Shown: positions 46,011 through 57,612, counted from the stretch's first letter. The stretch: 64,000 nucleotides of DNA from Heligmosomoides polygyrus polygyrus (GCA_947396885.1 OX377202.1:70714643-70778642); one strand, 5' to 3'. Notes: generated by a model from the letters alone, not told the origin. Made by a program: numbers and translations.

Positions 46011-46764
46011 CTTTTAGCAAGTTCAAAAATCCCTGTATAATTGTTCTCAACCCTTACCGAAGTATAGAACTGCAAGAAGCACCACCACCTTGTTATGGTG
46101 CCTTTTCTTGTGGCAGCAGGTAATTGTTGGGGCTTCGGAGCATAGGTACCAAATTCAGCAATTCGACAGGTGTGTAGAGCAGATTAGTTGGGTAGGGCTT
46201 TGCGGTGGAAGAAACAGCAGTAGACAGCATTGCTAATAAAACACCTCATAGCCTCCTTAAATCGAGAGGATTTTTCGATACGTTAATCTTAGGGTGCATA
46301 ATTGTTCTTGTCCCCTACAATAGGCATATTGCTCTATCTACATACTCAGCGTACACACAGGGTATTGAATGTAGAGAACTTCACTAAGACTATGGTATGA
46401 AGTGTCAAGTTCTGACAACAACTAGCACCCAACAATTAGAGTTAAATAAAATTAGAAGACCTCAGTGTTATTTAATTTTGCAGAAACTTAACTGCATTTA
46501 TTTATTTATTTATTTAAAATTTATATAAAAAAATAAAACTGAAGAAGCCATCATATCTCAAGGAAATTGTGTGCCTTTGGTACTTTATGTGGATTTCGTT
46601 CCACATTTTGAGCACGTATCAACAAGAGGACCTATGTTCCTGCATAAAGAAAGAGCTGTAGAGCGGTGATATTCTTACGGAACCAATGCCTCGGATAATT
46701 CTGTTGCCACATCAGTTCACCAACTTCTAGTGAGGGCTTCCCGTTTATTTCGGGTCGGATGTAG
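46011..46764. other. no recognised feature; short TTTA tract
   Basis: A TTTATTTATTTATTTA run lies at 46497-46514. Otherwise nothing identified. Confidence 0.45.
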
Positions 46765-48366
46765 TAAGCTGTTCATAATCCCCCACCTTTTTTCAACGAT
46801 TCATTGCGGACTCCAAGGGTGGTCTCTTGTATAGCGCTATACAGCATTCGAAAGAGAATGATTTGCTCTATCAGAGCATGTATTGCATTCATTTTTTTGT
46901 CCCGAAGTTTGTATATTTTTAGGTCGTTAAAGTGAATAGTGAAAAGTGAAAAAGTGGCCAACTGAGCAGTCGCTTTTCTCCGCTCTGGTTTGGAATTTAT
47001 GCGCAGTTTTTTATAGTGTTTGTAAGAAATGTTCTGTATTACAAGAATACATGTTGGTACTGTTTGATTGTTTGTCCTTTATTGGTTTTTAGGCCATCAA
47101 ATTGGGACGTCCGAAGAAGAAGGTTTGTTTTTACCGACAGATCCTGCTCTGTGGCAGGACTTTTTTGCTCGCTGTTATATGTATGTCGTTCGAAAGAGAA
47201 TGTCTTGCTCTAAAAGAATTTGTGTCGCGCTTATTGGATTATGGTGATTTCTGTCGAATATCAACAAAATTCCAAAAAGAGAAAAATCATCTTCACCAAC
47301 ATCTCCTTTGCCTTGTTCAGTCTGTCTTGCTCAGTTCTATATGACACTCGAAAGTAGTCTACTAGAACATATAATTTGTTCTTAGGCCATTTAAATTTTT
47401 GCCAATTTTCAATTCATCAAAACGGATCAAAACGGACCAGTGCCAGGTCAACAAGGATGAGCAGGATGTCTGGCACCTTCTTCTTACGTCTCTTTGCTTT
47501 CAACCAGGGTCCTAGTGCTGCTAAGGCTACCAGAGAGACGATGCTTCATGTTGACATACAAACACCATTTTTCGTCGCCAGTTACAATTCTGTGCAAAAA
47601 TCGTTCAATATGTCCGTGTGACAAATGATGACGGGCAAGCAAGCCAGCAGGCGACGAAAAATGGCGAAAGAAGAAGGTACCAGACATCCTGCTCATCCTT
47701 GTCAACTGGCACTCCATTTTTGATGACCTGAAAATTAGCAAAAATTCAAATGACCGAAGAAAAAATCAGATGTTCTGGTAGAACAAGACATGCACTTTCG
47801 AGTGTCATATAAAGCTGAGCAAGAATGAACAAGGAGAAGGAGTTGTTTGTGAAGATGATTTTTATCTTTTTGGCATTTCGTTGATATTCGACAGAAATCT
47901 GCATGAGCCAGTAAACGCGACATAAGTTCTTATAGAGCAAGACATTCCCTTTCGAACGACATTTAATATCGAGCAAAAAAAGTCCTACCACAGAGCAGGA
48001 GCTGTCGGTAAAAATAACCCTCCTCCTTCGGACGCCCCAATTGGATGGCCTAAACATCAATAAAGGACAAATAAGCAAGTAGGACCAACACCTACTCTTG
48101 TAGTACAGGGCATTGTGTTCCAAATGCTACAAAAAGCTCCGCGAAAAGTACCAAGCCCAAGCGGAGAGAATGAGCTGTCACAGATGGCCATTTTTCACTT
48201 TAACAACCTAAGAATTGACAAAGTTAAGGATGAAAAAGAAATGCAATACATGCTCTGATAGAGCAAATCATTCTCTTTCGAAAGCTGTATGCAGGAGACC
48301 TCCGACTAAATCCGCAATAATAAATCTTTGAAAAAGACGGGGGATGGGACTTATGAGACAACCTAA
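46765..48366 (-). mobile_element. palindromic mariner derivative with ~0.7-kb inverted arms
   Basis: Left arm (46765-~47480) and right arm (~47690-48366) are inverted, clearly alignable copies through their whole length; e.g. GAGAATGATTTGCTCTATCA at 46853 and its complement at 48261, and GACAGATCCTGCTCTGTGGCA against 47990-48013. The right terminus, read inwards, is ATTAGGTTGTCTCATAAGTCCC, a mariner-type end; the left terminus TAAGCTGTTCATAATCCCCC is its eroded partner. The centre holds a scrap of transposase. Foldback structures like this can be mobilised in trans. Confidence 0.8.
47484..47741 (-). pseudogene. mariner transposase core fragment inside palindrome
   Basis: The minus-strand frame includes RHHLSHGHIERFLHRIVTGD followed by EKWCLYVNMKHR, the block around the first catalytic Asp (IVTGDEKW) of mariner transposases. 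Sequence before and after it is unrelated or shifted, so only about 45 codons are informative. GAGTGCCAGTTGACAAGGAT and its inverted counterpart flank the core and belong to the arms. Confidence 0.85.
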
Positions 48367-48367
48367 T

Positions 48368-48661
48368 AAAATAGGGATAAAGGACGGCGTTACTCAATCC
48401 CTTCTGGGATGCGCCAGCGCATTCTACTTCTACGGGATGTCGTGGAGGCGACATGAATGCGTATTTGGCCATACAATGACTTGCGGTGGCCAGCCAATGA
48501 ACAAGTTAGCGCTTTATCCTTCCCAGACAAGTCTGGTACCAATTCACCGACCCCGGAGGCACGGAGGGCTTGGTTGGCCTGGGCGGGAGATACGAACCAG
48601 GAACCTGGTATCGGGTGCATGCGACAGTCGCGCCTCCTCCGACTGCGCTGCACGCCCCCGT
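48368..48661 (-). mobile_element. tRNA-derived SINE, copy 9, inside mariner terminus
   Basis: Full-length, little-diverged minus-strand copy. GACAACCTAAT flanks it on both sides (48357-48367, 48662-48672), an 11-bp target-site duplication. The duplicated bases are the outer end of the palindromic mariner derivative, so the SINE landed exactly at that terminus. Confidence 0.94.
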
Positions 48662-48672
48662 GACAACCTAAT

Positions 48673-50144
48673 GCATGCATCGAATAGATGTTCCAAGGAT
48701 CTCGCCTTTGCAGCAGCTAACCTGAACGCGACCGCTCAGATGATTTTATCTTTTTAATAGCTCTGCATAATTGCAGAGGGCAAATAAAGAGTAGGTGAAA
48801 CAGAATCGATATACATACTTACTACTTATAGCACTTAATGGTTTCATTCGCAAGCAGCTCAGACATGCTTCGCACGAACACATTTCTCATGCAAAAAAAC
48901 TTAGTCAGAATGAAAGGCTTTGCGGTGCGCTTTGTAATTCTGCGAAAAAAATGTCCCCAGGGTTAATAGCCTCGAGAGGCCGAGCGCATCAAATTCACAC
49001 GTAATTAGACGTAAGGAAGTGTACGAGGGAACGGCTTGGACATGGCAAGGTCCTTCGCTGATTAAGGATTATTCAACACAGCTTGCCCTTCGATGCTGAG
49101 CAAACCACTATGGATATCCGCGTAAGGCTGCGATGAAGCAACTGTGAGAGGTACTTCAAACGGCCTCATTCAAGCGCTGCAAACCAAGAACGAAACTGCA
49201 ATCCACGTGGATAAAAAGCCTCTAATATCGCATTTCGGCAGCCACGCCCAGACATCAACCGCGAATCAAATTACTGCGAATGACGCCATATATACAGCAA
49301 TATAGGCAAAAAGAAGTATCTGCAAGGGAGTGCTTTCTAGGAGATTAGCACACTCGAGGCACGCAGTGGTGTATGAGGCATAAAACAGGGAACATATATT
49401 CCACTAGCTTTCGCGGTAATGCCGTCAACTTACAGTAGCGAGCAAAAATTTATGCGCCTTCAGTTTCTTGATGAAGTCGGAGAAGTTTTACAAAATTTGT
49501 ATGAGTTCGATGTAATTCATTCTTTAAAAAATGCAACTATCTTTAATAAACAGGATATAAGTTGTAGAAGAAACTTTTCAGCAGCGGATTCGGAAATGGG
49601 AAGTTTCTCTGAAAGTTCAAAAGGTTGTAATATAAATTATCTAAAAAATAAGTTGATTGCTTTGAAAATATCTTAAAGCTAAGAAAGGGATGGTTTCTAG
49701 CGATATCACCTGACTGGATGTCGTCACTTCTACGAACTTCGGTATCGCTCCAGATTCTGAAACAACGACCGTGCACACGTTCGAAGTCACAGTGCTTTCG
49801 TACCCGGTAGAATACGTTGAGTGTGGAAAATATTTAGAGGGAAAATTATTCTGATATCGATCCAAACATATGCTTACAAATGAGAAAAACCAAGAGTTTC
49901 TACTGACTGCCCACCGAGTTCAGAATAGACATAAACGAACATGGCATTGTCATCTAAAAACAAAACCGAATAACACTCCCATTGACTTCGGAAAAATGTT
50001 TCGCATTTACGAATTAAGCAGTAAAATTTATAACCCATACGCATGTCGCGGACGTTCGATGGACAAGAAGAACGATATGAGTAGAAGGCGAAAAGCAGCC
50101 TAAGCAATTTTTGGGCCTCCTAAGGAGGCTACAGACCAACTGAC
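48673..50144. other. no recognised feature
   Basis: No gene identified. Open frames at 49419-50107 overlap on both strands. Confidence 0.4.
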
Positions 50145-50475
50145 GGACACCGACTTCCGGGCAAGCCGATTCGACTCCACTGCTCCATGCGGTCTGTTAC
50201 GCAGCGGAGATATGGGCCGACACTGCTGTCATGTCAAAGATGATGAGGACCACGTACGGTGCACTAGAGCGATGTGTTTTGAAGTACAGCCGGCCAACGC
50301 AACAACGAGCCGGACTTCGCAGTTTCGACATGGGAAGAATGTCGCAGCCCGCCGATCCATTCGTGGCTTGGCTAACCCAACTGGCATTTCAGTTCGGAGC
50401 GAATCAAACTGCTCGTCAACGTCACCAAGTTCGAATGGCAACAACGTCTCGAATGACGACGGCGAGATAACGAAA
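50145..50475 (+). pseudogene. RTE-like reverse transcriptase C-terminal fragment
   Basis: Frames read ASRFDSTALHAVCYAAEIWA, then SKMMRTTYGALERCVLKYSR and a QQRAGLRSFDMG stretch. These correspond to LFDSTVLPALTYASETWA and the ALERxMLG block after the RT palm in the 25.3-kb RTE, but are clearly a different subfamily. 5' truncated and frameshifted. Confidence 0.75.
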
Positions 50476-51221
50476 CCAATGGAAACAATGCTGTGGCACC
50501 CGCGACCAGTGAAGACGTCATTGTCACCGCTATTCATTTTACCTCTCAGACATACGCTGGCGACCCGTCACTAGGTAGCAGGGTAGGGTTTTTATGCAAC
50601 ATCCTCTCTGAATGATTTTCTTGGAACAGCTACAATGCTTACAGGGGAGCGCAAATTAAATGCCATCGATCTCTTAAAACGTGCTTCAGCCAATATTTAG
50701 AGGCTTACTCAGACTGCAGGTTTTTCGGAGCAGCTCTTCATCATGTATGTAGCTCTATGCGTATAAACATGAACAAGGAAGCAGTACATATTGACGTTAG
50801 CCGAAAGCCACCAGTAGATGCTCACAGTTTTACCTTTGGATTCTTGAACATTTTCAGCTGAAGCGCTGGTTACGCACTAATTATACAATGTGTTCAGCCG
50901 GAATCTCTGCGAGACAGTTATTCCTAACATAGCGAAATTAGTGAATTTAATCAAATAATTGATAAATCGCATAACTGCAATTTATTTATTTAACTTTTGG
51001 TTTCAACGGATATCCTTTCCTGGTAATGCTCTCATCATGCAATTCAGCATAGGAAACAGGGCATGGAGGATTTTGACGTCGTTGTGCTAAAGAATCCATG
51101 CGAGTAGTTCTTGATACCCTTGAATGGCACCCTGACCATACATTTCGAGTTATTTGTATATGGTATTAACTTGGTATTTTCAGGTACCAAAACATATAAT
51201 GTTATATTGAAGAGATAAAAA
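50476..51221. other. no recognised feature
   Basis: Nothing identified. Confidence 0.45.
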
Positions 51222-51982
51222 ATGCAGGATGTCCAAAAAGATTAAGCATTGCTTGAAAGAAGATAACTTTGCTCCCATTAAAAGTGAATAAAACGTTTAG
51301 AGCTTATATGAAAGCAAAAAAGACAATTTCCTGACATAGGGCGATGCACACGGCACGCGCTCTCTGAATTCCTGCGTTTACACTCGATTGTGTTTCACTT
51401 GAATACTTGTCAGGTTTCTCCATAAAGTGGCCAATATCGATTGATTTGGGCTTCTTTAAAAGCTTAAAACTGAAAAACTCACCGCTGGTTGCGACGAAAT
51501 ACAGGGAATGTCAAAAGAGCTGTTACGATTTGAAAGGTGCTACCATTGCTGCTAGTGAAGCTTTTAATGATGTGTGAGGTTCATGTGAAACCACAGGATA
51601 GGGGAAACTCTGTGACTTCCTAATGACTCTGTGACGTGGGCCATGGACTCGTCTAAACCTTAAATTACAGACTCGATTGTAATTTAAGGTTTAGACGAGA
51701 GACGACTGTCTGTGCATTGGCTAAATGCTTGTTAAAATCTTCTTATTAATTGGCCACTACACCCCGGGCTGTGTTTCGTTTAGCATTTAGAGGTTGACAT
51801 TGCACCACGACTCCACGTGAACACCTGACATCTCCAAAAATTTACTAGCAGAAGAAGAAGCAACGGTATGGCGTTTCATATAGCGCGTGTTTTTTAATCA
51901 TAACACGCACTTGTCGCTGTCACATTGCGAACGTTAAGAGAAGCACAGCACATGCTAGTGCGGTCAATTAATAACAAAATTG
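51222..51982. mobile_element. foldback element B, left part (split by LINE)
   Basis: Same family as 29716-30774. Begins CAGGATGTCCAAAAAGATT, the partner of AAAATGTAAGAACC... complement at the right end (57066), and includes the full left arm that copy A lacks. It is interrupted at 51987 by the LINE and resumes at 56617. Confidence 0.8.
51649..51698. other. perfect 21-bp hairpin, 8-base loop
   Basis: 51649-51669 and 51678-51698 are exact reverse complements around the loop GACTCGAT. The corresponding place in element A has no such palindrome, so it arose after the copies diverged. Confidence 0.95.
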
Positions 51983-52333
51983 TAACATATATATTTATAT
52001 CATATTCGACTCGGCGGGCGCACTGCCCGTGAGCCGCGGCTCGTTTATCTGCTATCTGCATTCCCTGGTAGCCGCCCTCTTACTGTACCTGCGCCCTTCC
52101 GTAGGACTTGTGTTATTGGTTCAACAACAAGGACGGCCTTGCTACACTGCTGTTGTAACTGTATTCGCTTAGGTGAGTCAACTACTCTTGGTCGCCCATT
52201 ATTCTTGCCGTCGATTTCATTAAGTCGCCCGCCAAGATCTACTCCGACCGCTGCATCAACGTAGTCCTTGGGGCTGGGACGCTCGTAAGCCACCCAAATA
52301 GGTCTATTGGTACTTCATTGCTAATTTCTGCTT

Positions 52334-52659
52334 ATGGACTCACCTGTTGTCCCAAAACCTATTCAGGGACGAAGCGGGAAGAAACATCGGTTATATTTTG
52401 CGTCTCCGATGACGATCTGACTCGGGCAGTCGACCTGACAAAGGCGGCTATGGGCTGCATGTTGAAAATGAAGAACCATCTAAGCGCTGTTGTGAACAAG
52501 GAACTGGTAGAGAAGAACAATATGGTACGCAGAAGGAACAGTGAGCTCGAAAGTGAGGTCGATAGCCTTAGGTCTCAGATTGGCGTTCTCAAACAGGCTT
52601 TGTGTTGTCTGGTGATTTTGCCGAAGATATTGAACTTCGTCGCTCTGTTGTTGTTATAG
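52334..52659 (+). pseudogene. LINE ORF1-like remnant with coiled coil
   Basis: From ATG 52334 one frame reads MDSPVVPKPIQGRSGKKH. A frameshift leads to VDLTKAAMGCMLKMKNHL and then NSELESEVDSLRSQIGVLKQ, a heptad-patterned coiled coil. Non-LTR ORF1 proteins often trimerise through such coils, and the position, ~350 bases from the 5' end of the LINE, fits. No zinc knuckle or RRM is visible, so the assignment is by position and coil only. Confidence 0.5.
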
Positions 52660-53541
52660 GCGTTCTGCACCTGTCTTGCAGCTAGGGTAGTATACGAAAC
52701 CAATTGTAATAGGCTCATTCTCGATTTTCCCTCTATTGAATGTCGCCACATTGCTTTTTAGCGCATGGAGTGCCTGGTACCGGGGAAAGTCCGTCTTTTA
52801 TAGGTTTTATATCCTGCGTCATTATTTGGTATGCCTATGTTGAAGAAAGCTTCCCACCTTGAATTATTTTCTGAGAAAAGGGTTTTTATCCCCCTCGCTC
52901 ACAAAGCTGAAACGTGATCGTATCAAAGTTAAAAGGTTGATCCTTGCTCAGAATTATCCATTTTCCTCCGAGCTGGTTCGCAAGCAGCAAATTTGCTTTT
53001 ATTCCATGAATAATAGTGGTACTTTGATGAACTTTCGTTTTTCCTTATCGCATCTAAATGAATTCACTCATAATGCGGAAAACATGTAAGGCCTCGACAG
53101 ATATCAGACGCAAGCATTTCATGTGTTTTAGCTAACATTCGTTTAGTGGTAAAAAACAAAGACGCTCTTGTGGTGCTCCTCAAACGGAAAGTTGACATTG
53201 TTATACTTACGTAAACGTGGCTCAATTAAAACATTCCTTTGGCGCCTCTTTTGGGTGGGTGCTGCTCTCAATATGTAACGCTAATGGTAAGGAGCGACCG
53301 TACTGTGAAAAGGGGTGAAGGGGTTGCGTTACTGGCGTTGAAATCCCTATCTCCGGCACTTGTTTCTGAGCAGTCGGTCACAGATGCTTCTGAACTCCTT
53401 CGTTACGACCTTCATATTAAACTTGAAATAAGACGATTAATCATTGTCTACAAAACGCGAGTTGCTCATTTCCTAAGGTGATACAATTGATAAAGGCCAT
53501 AATCAATCTGTTAGCCTGCAATCATATTACTGCATTTTGAC

Positions 53542-54087
53542 GGTGATTTTGGTTTCCCCGAGATCTCTTGGAGTCAAAACTCGACGAAGAAATTTAATAG
53601 CTCCCAATACTTTCCGAATGTGCGCGAAACGCATGCACTTATTCAGTGCGTACACGTCGAGACACTAGGTAACAGCATTTTTGACTTAGTCTTAACTGAT
53701 GAGAGGTACCTGCTTTCTGGGATACAGATTGATCCACCTCTTGGGTTTAGCCACTACGCTGCGCTTCGCTTTCAAATCAAGGTCCAGTTGTCCTCCAATT
53801 TAACTGTGACCAAGAAAGACTTTGCTCTTGCGGACTACGCCAGCATTACTAGTTATTTAGATGGAGTGGCCTGGTTTGGCTCGCTTGATAGTGTTAGTAC
53901 GGTAGATGAGAAATACGAACTTTTTATCAATATTCTTCACAACTGCATTGAATTATTTGTTTCCATTAAAAGAATGGGGATAGTTGAGTATGAGCTTAAA
54001 CCTTACCTGGAGAGGCTTCATAAAAGAAGGAGAATGCTTGGCGGAAAGCGAAACAAACAGATAAACCGGCGGACTGAGCCGTTTCAT
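53542..54087 (+). pseudogene. LINE ORF2 endonuclease C-terminal remnant
   Basis: Starts GDFGFPEISWSQNSTKKF where the APE endonuclease has GDFN, so the conserved Asn is Gly. It continues ETLGNSIFDLVLTDERYL and GFSHYAALRF, where the SDH motif has become SHY. A Lys/Arg-rich linker follows. Both changes remove catalytic residues. The frame is open for ~180 codons, the longest surviving piece of this LINE. Confidence 0.8.
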
Positions 54088-54589
54088 TAGCCATTAGAAT
54101 TAAATCTCAAATTTGACGCGAAACTCAGTACGTTCACCGGTGAAAAAAGGATTGTCGGGTCGCGTTGTAAAAATGCATTGTATAAGCTCTTGAAGTTCCG
54201 GCTGCGAGAAAAATTACACATACCTTCCCTCTACTCTCCCTCAGGCAGAGTTCTCCATCAAGATAGAGATAAAGGCGGGCTATTTACACCGACATTTGAG
54301 GAATATTTTGGAGTCCATCTATTGACAAAGCTGGGCCGTTAACAAGAGTGTTCCCCTTAACGGATGATTTGGTTTGGCTTCACAGGGAAGAAATCCTAAA
54401 CATATTATTGAGATGACCACAGTCCGAGAGCCTCACTTCCGCTGATATTCTCTTGAGCTTTATTAAAAGAATCACACATATAGCAAATAGTCCTTTAGAG
54501 TATATATTTAATCTTACAATTAGCTTTATGAGGGCTGAGGTACCTAGCAGGTGGGTTCATTCTGTTGTCACTTCCATTCCTAGGACGCC

Positions 54590-55265
54590 GCCTTATAATG
54601 TGCCAACGAGCTTTAGGCCAGTTAGCACTACTTCCATTTTCGCAAGGCTGTTTGAAAAAAATATTACAGAAGGCAATTGTAGAACATCTTCAAAAGCACT
54701 CTATCATGTCGGCAAATCAACATGGCTTTCAAAGGTAAATCTACTGTAACGGCGATGATACAACTCTAAACCATTGGACCAGAGATTGGAAGGTCGGCAG
54801 GAAAGTGGACTTTGTCTACTTCGATTTCAGCAAGGCCTTTGACAGGGTTTCACATAACATGCTGTTAAGCAAAATGAGAGCTGTTGGCATCCATCCGCGC
54901 ATAGTTTCCTGGGTTGCACCCGTTCTTGTCTAACCGAAAGTACATTGTTCGTGTAAACTCCTCCTTTTCCGCTTCCAGATCTGTCATCAGCGGACTGCCC
55001 CAAGAGGGCGTCCTTTCCCCGATTTTGCTCAACATTTAGACGTATGATTTACTTAACCTGTTTAGCAAGAGTGAGGTTGCGTTTTGTGCACTTGCTGGCG
55101 ATCTCAAAGTCTGTAGGCCAGAATCTAGTGCCGATAACATAGATCTTCTTCAGAAAGCTTTTACCATTGTCTACCAATGGTCGTTGGATTGGGACCTCCC
55201 TCTGTCTGAGGAAAAATCAAAACTGCTTCATTTAGGCAATAGTAACAAGAAGCTTCAATACACTA
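54590..55265 (+). pseudogene. LINE ORF2 reverse transcriptase remnant
   Basis: Pieces in several frames: FRPVSTTSIFARLFEK (RT entry), SANQHGFQRKSTV-like sequence, VDFVYFDFSKAFDRVSHNML (motif A), ISGLPQEGVLSPILL (motif B) and FCALAGDLKVCRP in place of FADDLKV, so the first catalytic Asp of motif C is Gly. In-frame stops and frameshifts throughout. Confidence 0.85.
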
Positions 55266-55659
55266 TTTAAAAAACTTTGCTTAAATGTGTGAGTGAACTG
55301 CTGGACCTTGAGTTTTTTGTTCGCAGCGATTTCATTTTTGATAAGCATTGCACTATGATAGCCATCAAAGCTACTCAGGTAATGCTGAATTTGTTTGGAG
55401 CATTATCAACTAAAGATGCCAATGTGTTTCCTCAAGCATACAAAGTATATGTCAGGATTATATTGTAATGTGTACTCCAGTTTTTAAACACCATATAAGG
55501 AAAACAAATTGTCGCGAATGCGATAGTTCGCTCCCTTTAATTCAAACTCCCGCGGACTGCCGTATCCGCTCGGGATCCCGATGAGGCGCACCACGGGGTG
55601 AATGGGGGAGCACACTCAACAGGGCATGCTCCCTCGCGAGCGGGGCCACTGATTCGCAA

Positions 55660-55808
55660 CACAAATACCTTGCTAGAAAGAGTTCAGAAAAGGTTCACAA
55701 GGAAGTTGATGGTACGTGCGCTAGGATTCTTATATGACCAAATTCCTTCGAGTATTGGTAAGAGTCTTATTTTTGGATTTCCCACTCTGTCTGTTAATAG
55801 GAAACGTA
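55660..55808 (+). pseudogene. LINE ORF2 C-terminal remnant, runs into gap
   Basis: LLERVQKRFTRKLMVRALGF, then DQIPSSIGKSLIFGFPTLSV: the conserved C-terminal block of this LINE clade, also seen at 5.7 kb. It is cut by the assembly gap at 55810. Confidence 0.8.
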
Positions 55809-55809
55809 A

Positions 55810-56009
55810 NNNNNNNNNNNNNNNNNNNNNNNNNNNNNNNNNNNNNNNNNNNNNNNNNNNNNNNNNNNNNNNNNNNNNNNNNNNNNNNNNNNNNNNNNNN
55901 NNNNNNNNNNNNNNNNNNNNNNNNNNNNNNNNNNNNNNNNNNNNNNNNNNNNNNNNNNNNNNNNNNNNNNNNNNNNNNNNNNNNNNNNNNNNNNNNNNNN
56001 NNNNNNNNN
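55810..56009. other. assembly gap, exactly 200 N
   Basis: A round-number run of N within the LINE, so the true length is probably unknown. Open frames that cross it are meaningless. Confidence 0.98.
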
Positions 56010-56616
56010 GTTCATATGGGTTGCGGGGGTCTATATTAACCTAAAATGGGCTATTTTTCCTTATTGGTAGCCGATTGTTTTTAAAGTTTCTGAGTTTAAA
56101 TGCCACTTGTTTGTCTGTCCTAGCTGCCACTTCCATGGGGCGGCCATCGTACCCATGTGCCGAAGTGCCGTTATCTACTCAAGGCGTCATGGCTGGCTGA
56201 CGCTGACAGGCAGGCTTTGTCGGCTTCATCCAACTTAAATGCTTACTGTAACAGATTATAAGGTAGATCAAGTTCTGCCGTAGCTTGATCTACATAAATC
56301 ACTAGAAACCAGAAAAAGTAAGCAACGCATTTTAGGCTACCTGAAAGGATTTCGTTTAGCATCTAACTTGCCTTCCTTACTTTTAGAGCATGTCATATTG
56401 TATAGACTCTCGCAACCCAAACGGTTGCATTCTGAAATTCCTGCTTTAATGTCTAACGCTGCCGTTTCAATCTTACATTGTTGCCTGGTTCGTGTTTCTT
56501 TTTTTTAATTTTGGCTTAATTTTGTAAATATTTTGCAAGGCCTATTTTTTCTGTTTGTTGTTTACACATATGGTGTGCGCTCTTGAGACGCAGTTGAATA
56601 AATAAATAAATGAATA

Positions 56617-57066
56617 TAACAAGCATTCAGCCCGCACAATCATTCGAGTCTGTAATGAAAGATCTCGGAAGAGTGCGCGTCACAATTTTAACCATCTTCT
56701 CGCGTCTCATGATTTTTGTTATTCAGTGCTTTCAAATGAGTTTCAAACATCTTCTAAAGCTTTACCAGTAGCAATGTGCCTTTTACCGCAACCTGTAATT
56801 TGTCTATAAGTTCTAAACCTTATAAAAAACAGATATTAACCGATAAAGTCACCTTATGGGGAAATTGGAACAAGTGATCAAGCCAAACTAAATCAATCGA
56901 GGGTGAAATGCAAGAATTAAGACGAATATGTGGCGCAATCCTCACCGCTAGTATGTCCTAAGATTCTGATTTTTTCGCTTGATATATGTTCTAAACTTCC
57001 CTTGTTTCTTTACTGACGGCAACGTTATCACCTTTCAACGGTTCTTACATTTTTTGGGACGCTGTA
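56617..57066. mobile_element. foldback element B, right part
   Basis: TAACAAGCATTCAGCC followed by sequence parallel to 30303-30770, ending TTTTGGGACGCTGTATATTT. Joined to 51222-51987 it restores one uninterrupted element. Confidence 0.8.
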
Positions 57067-57544
57067 TATTTGAGAAAGCGGGATTGGCTTCAGGTTAATG
57101 CATTCTACCAGTGTGTTTAGGGGTTTGAGTTAGGCTTGGTGGTCAGAACTCAACCAAAAATGAGCCATTGAATGCAGTCTTAAAGGAGCTTCTTAAGGAG
57201 GCATGTAACACATTATTTGGAGGACGGTCTGTCTGACAAACTCAAGATCTAGACAAGAACACTTAATGTTACCGTGCTAAATTATTGTATTATGTTGTGT
57301 GCTATGCTAACACCTACACTGCGAAAATTTAATCAACGTTCTTTGCTTCCCGGAAAATGTTGCTCATTTCCAGTTCCCCTGAAACTCAAACAACTGGTAT
57401 CTGATTACTTGCCTTGTAATGGAACAAACACCTACTGAAATTAGAAAGCATAGTGAGGGCTTTAACATTTTTGCTTCAGCCTAGTGCGGCTGTTAGAGAA
57501 GATAGAAGCTGTTAGGATGTGCTGTTGCGATCAAAACTTTTGCG
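57067..57544. other. no recognised feature
   Basis: Nothing identified. Confidence 0.45.
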
Positions 57545-57612
57545 TCAGACTTGACTCGAACCCGCATCCTCTGCTTTTCGGGCAGCGATGCTACGCGTTG
57601 CACTTCACCACC
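57545..57612 (-). pseudogene. tRNA-like remnant
   Basis: The minus strand has a possible anticodon arm, CTGC-CCGAAAA-GCAG (4-bp stem, 7-base loop, GAA at the anticodon position but C instead of U before it), and a B-box GGGTTCGAGTCA. Acceptor and T stems do not pair well. A decayed tRNA or the head of another SINE. Confidence 0.4.

Larger units (their letters stand above)
51988..56616 (+). mobile_element. decayed CR1/Jockey-like LINE nested in foldback element B
   Basis: 4.6 kb between TAACA (51983-51987) and TAACA (56617-56621), a probable short target duplication, with a GAATAAATAAATAAATGAAT 3' tail. Order: GC-rich 5' leader, ORF1-like coiled-coil piece, endonuclease remnant, RT remnant, C-terminal remnant split by an N gap, 3'UTR. 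Same family as the fragment at 5680-6111. Many frameshifts and stops; inactive. Confidence 0.8.

Noticed and set aside
47016..48123. Two similar frames (47016-47344 plus, 47746-48123 minus) as paired genes
   Set aside because: Their similarity comes from the inverted arms of the mariner derivative; both contain stops and no domain.
55598..56044. Open frames spanning the N gap
   Set aside because: Most of their residues are unknown; only the LINE C-terminal block before the gap is real.
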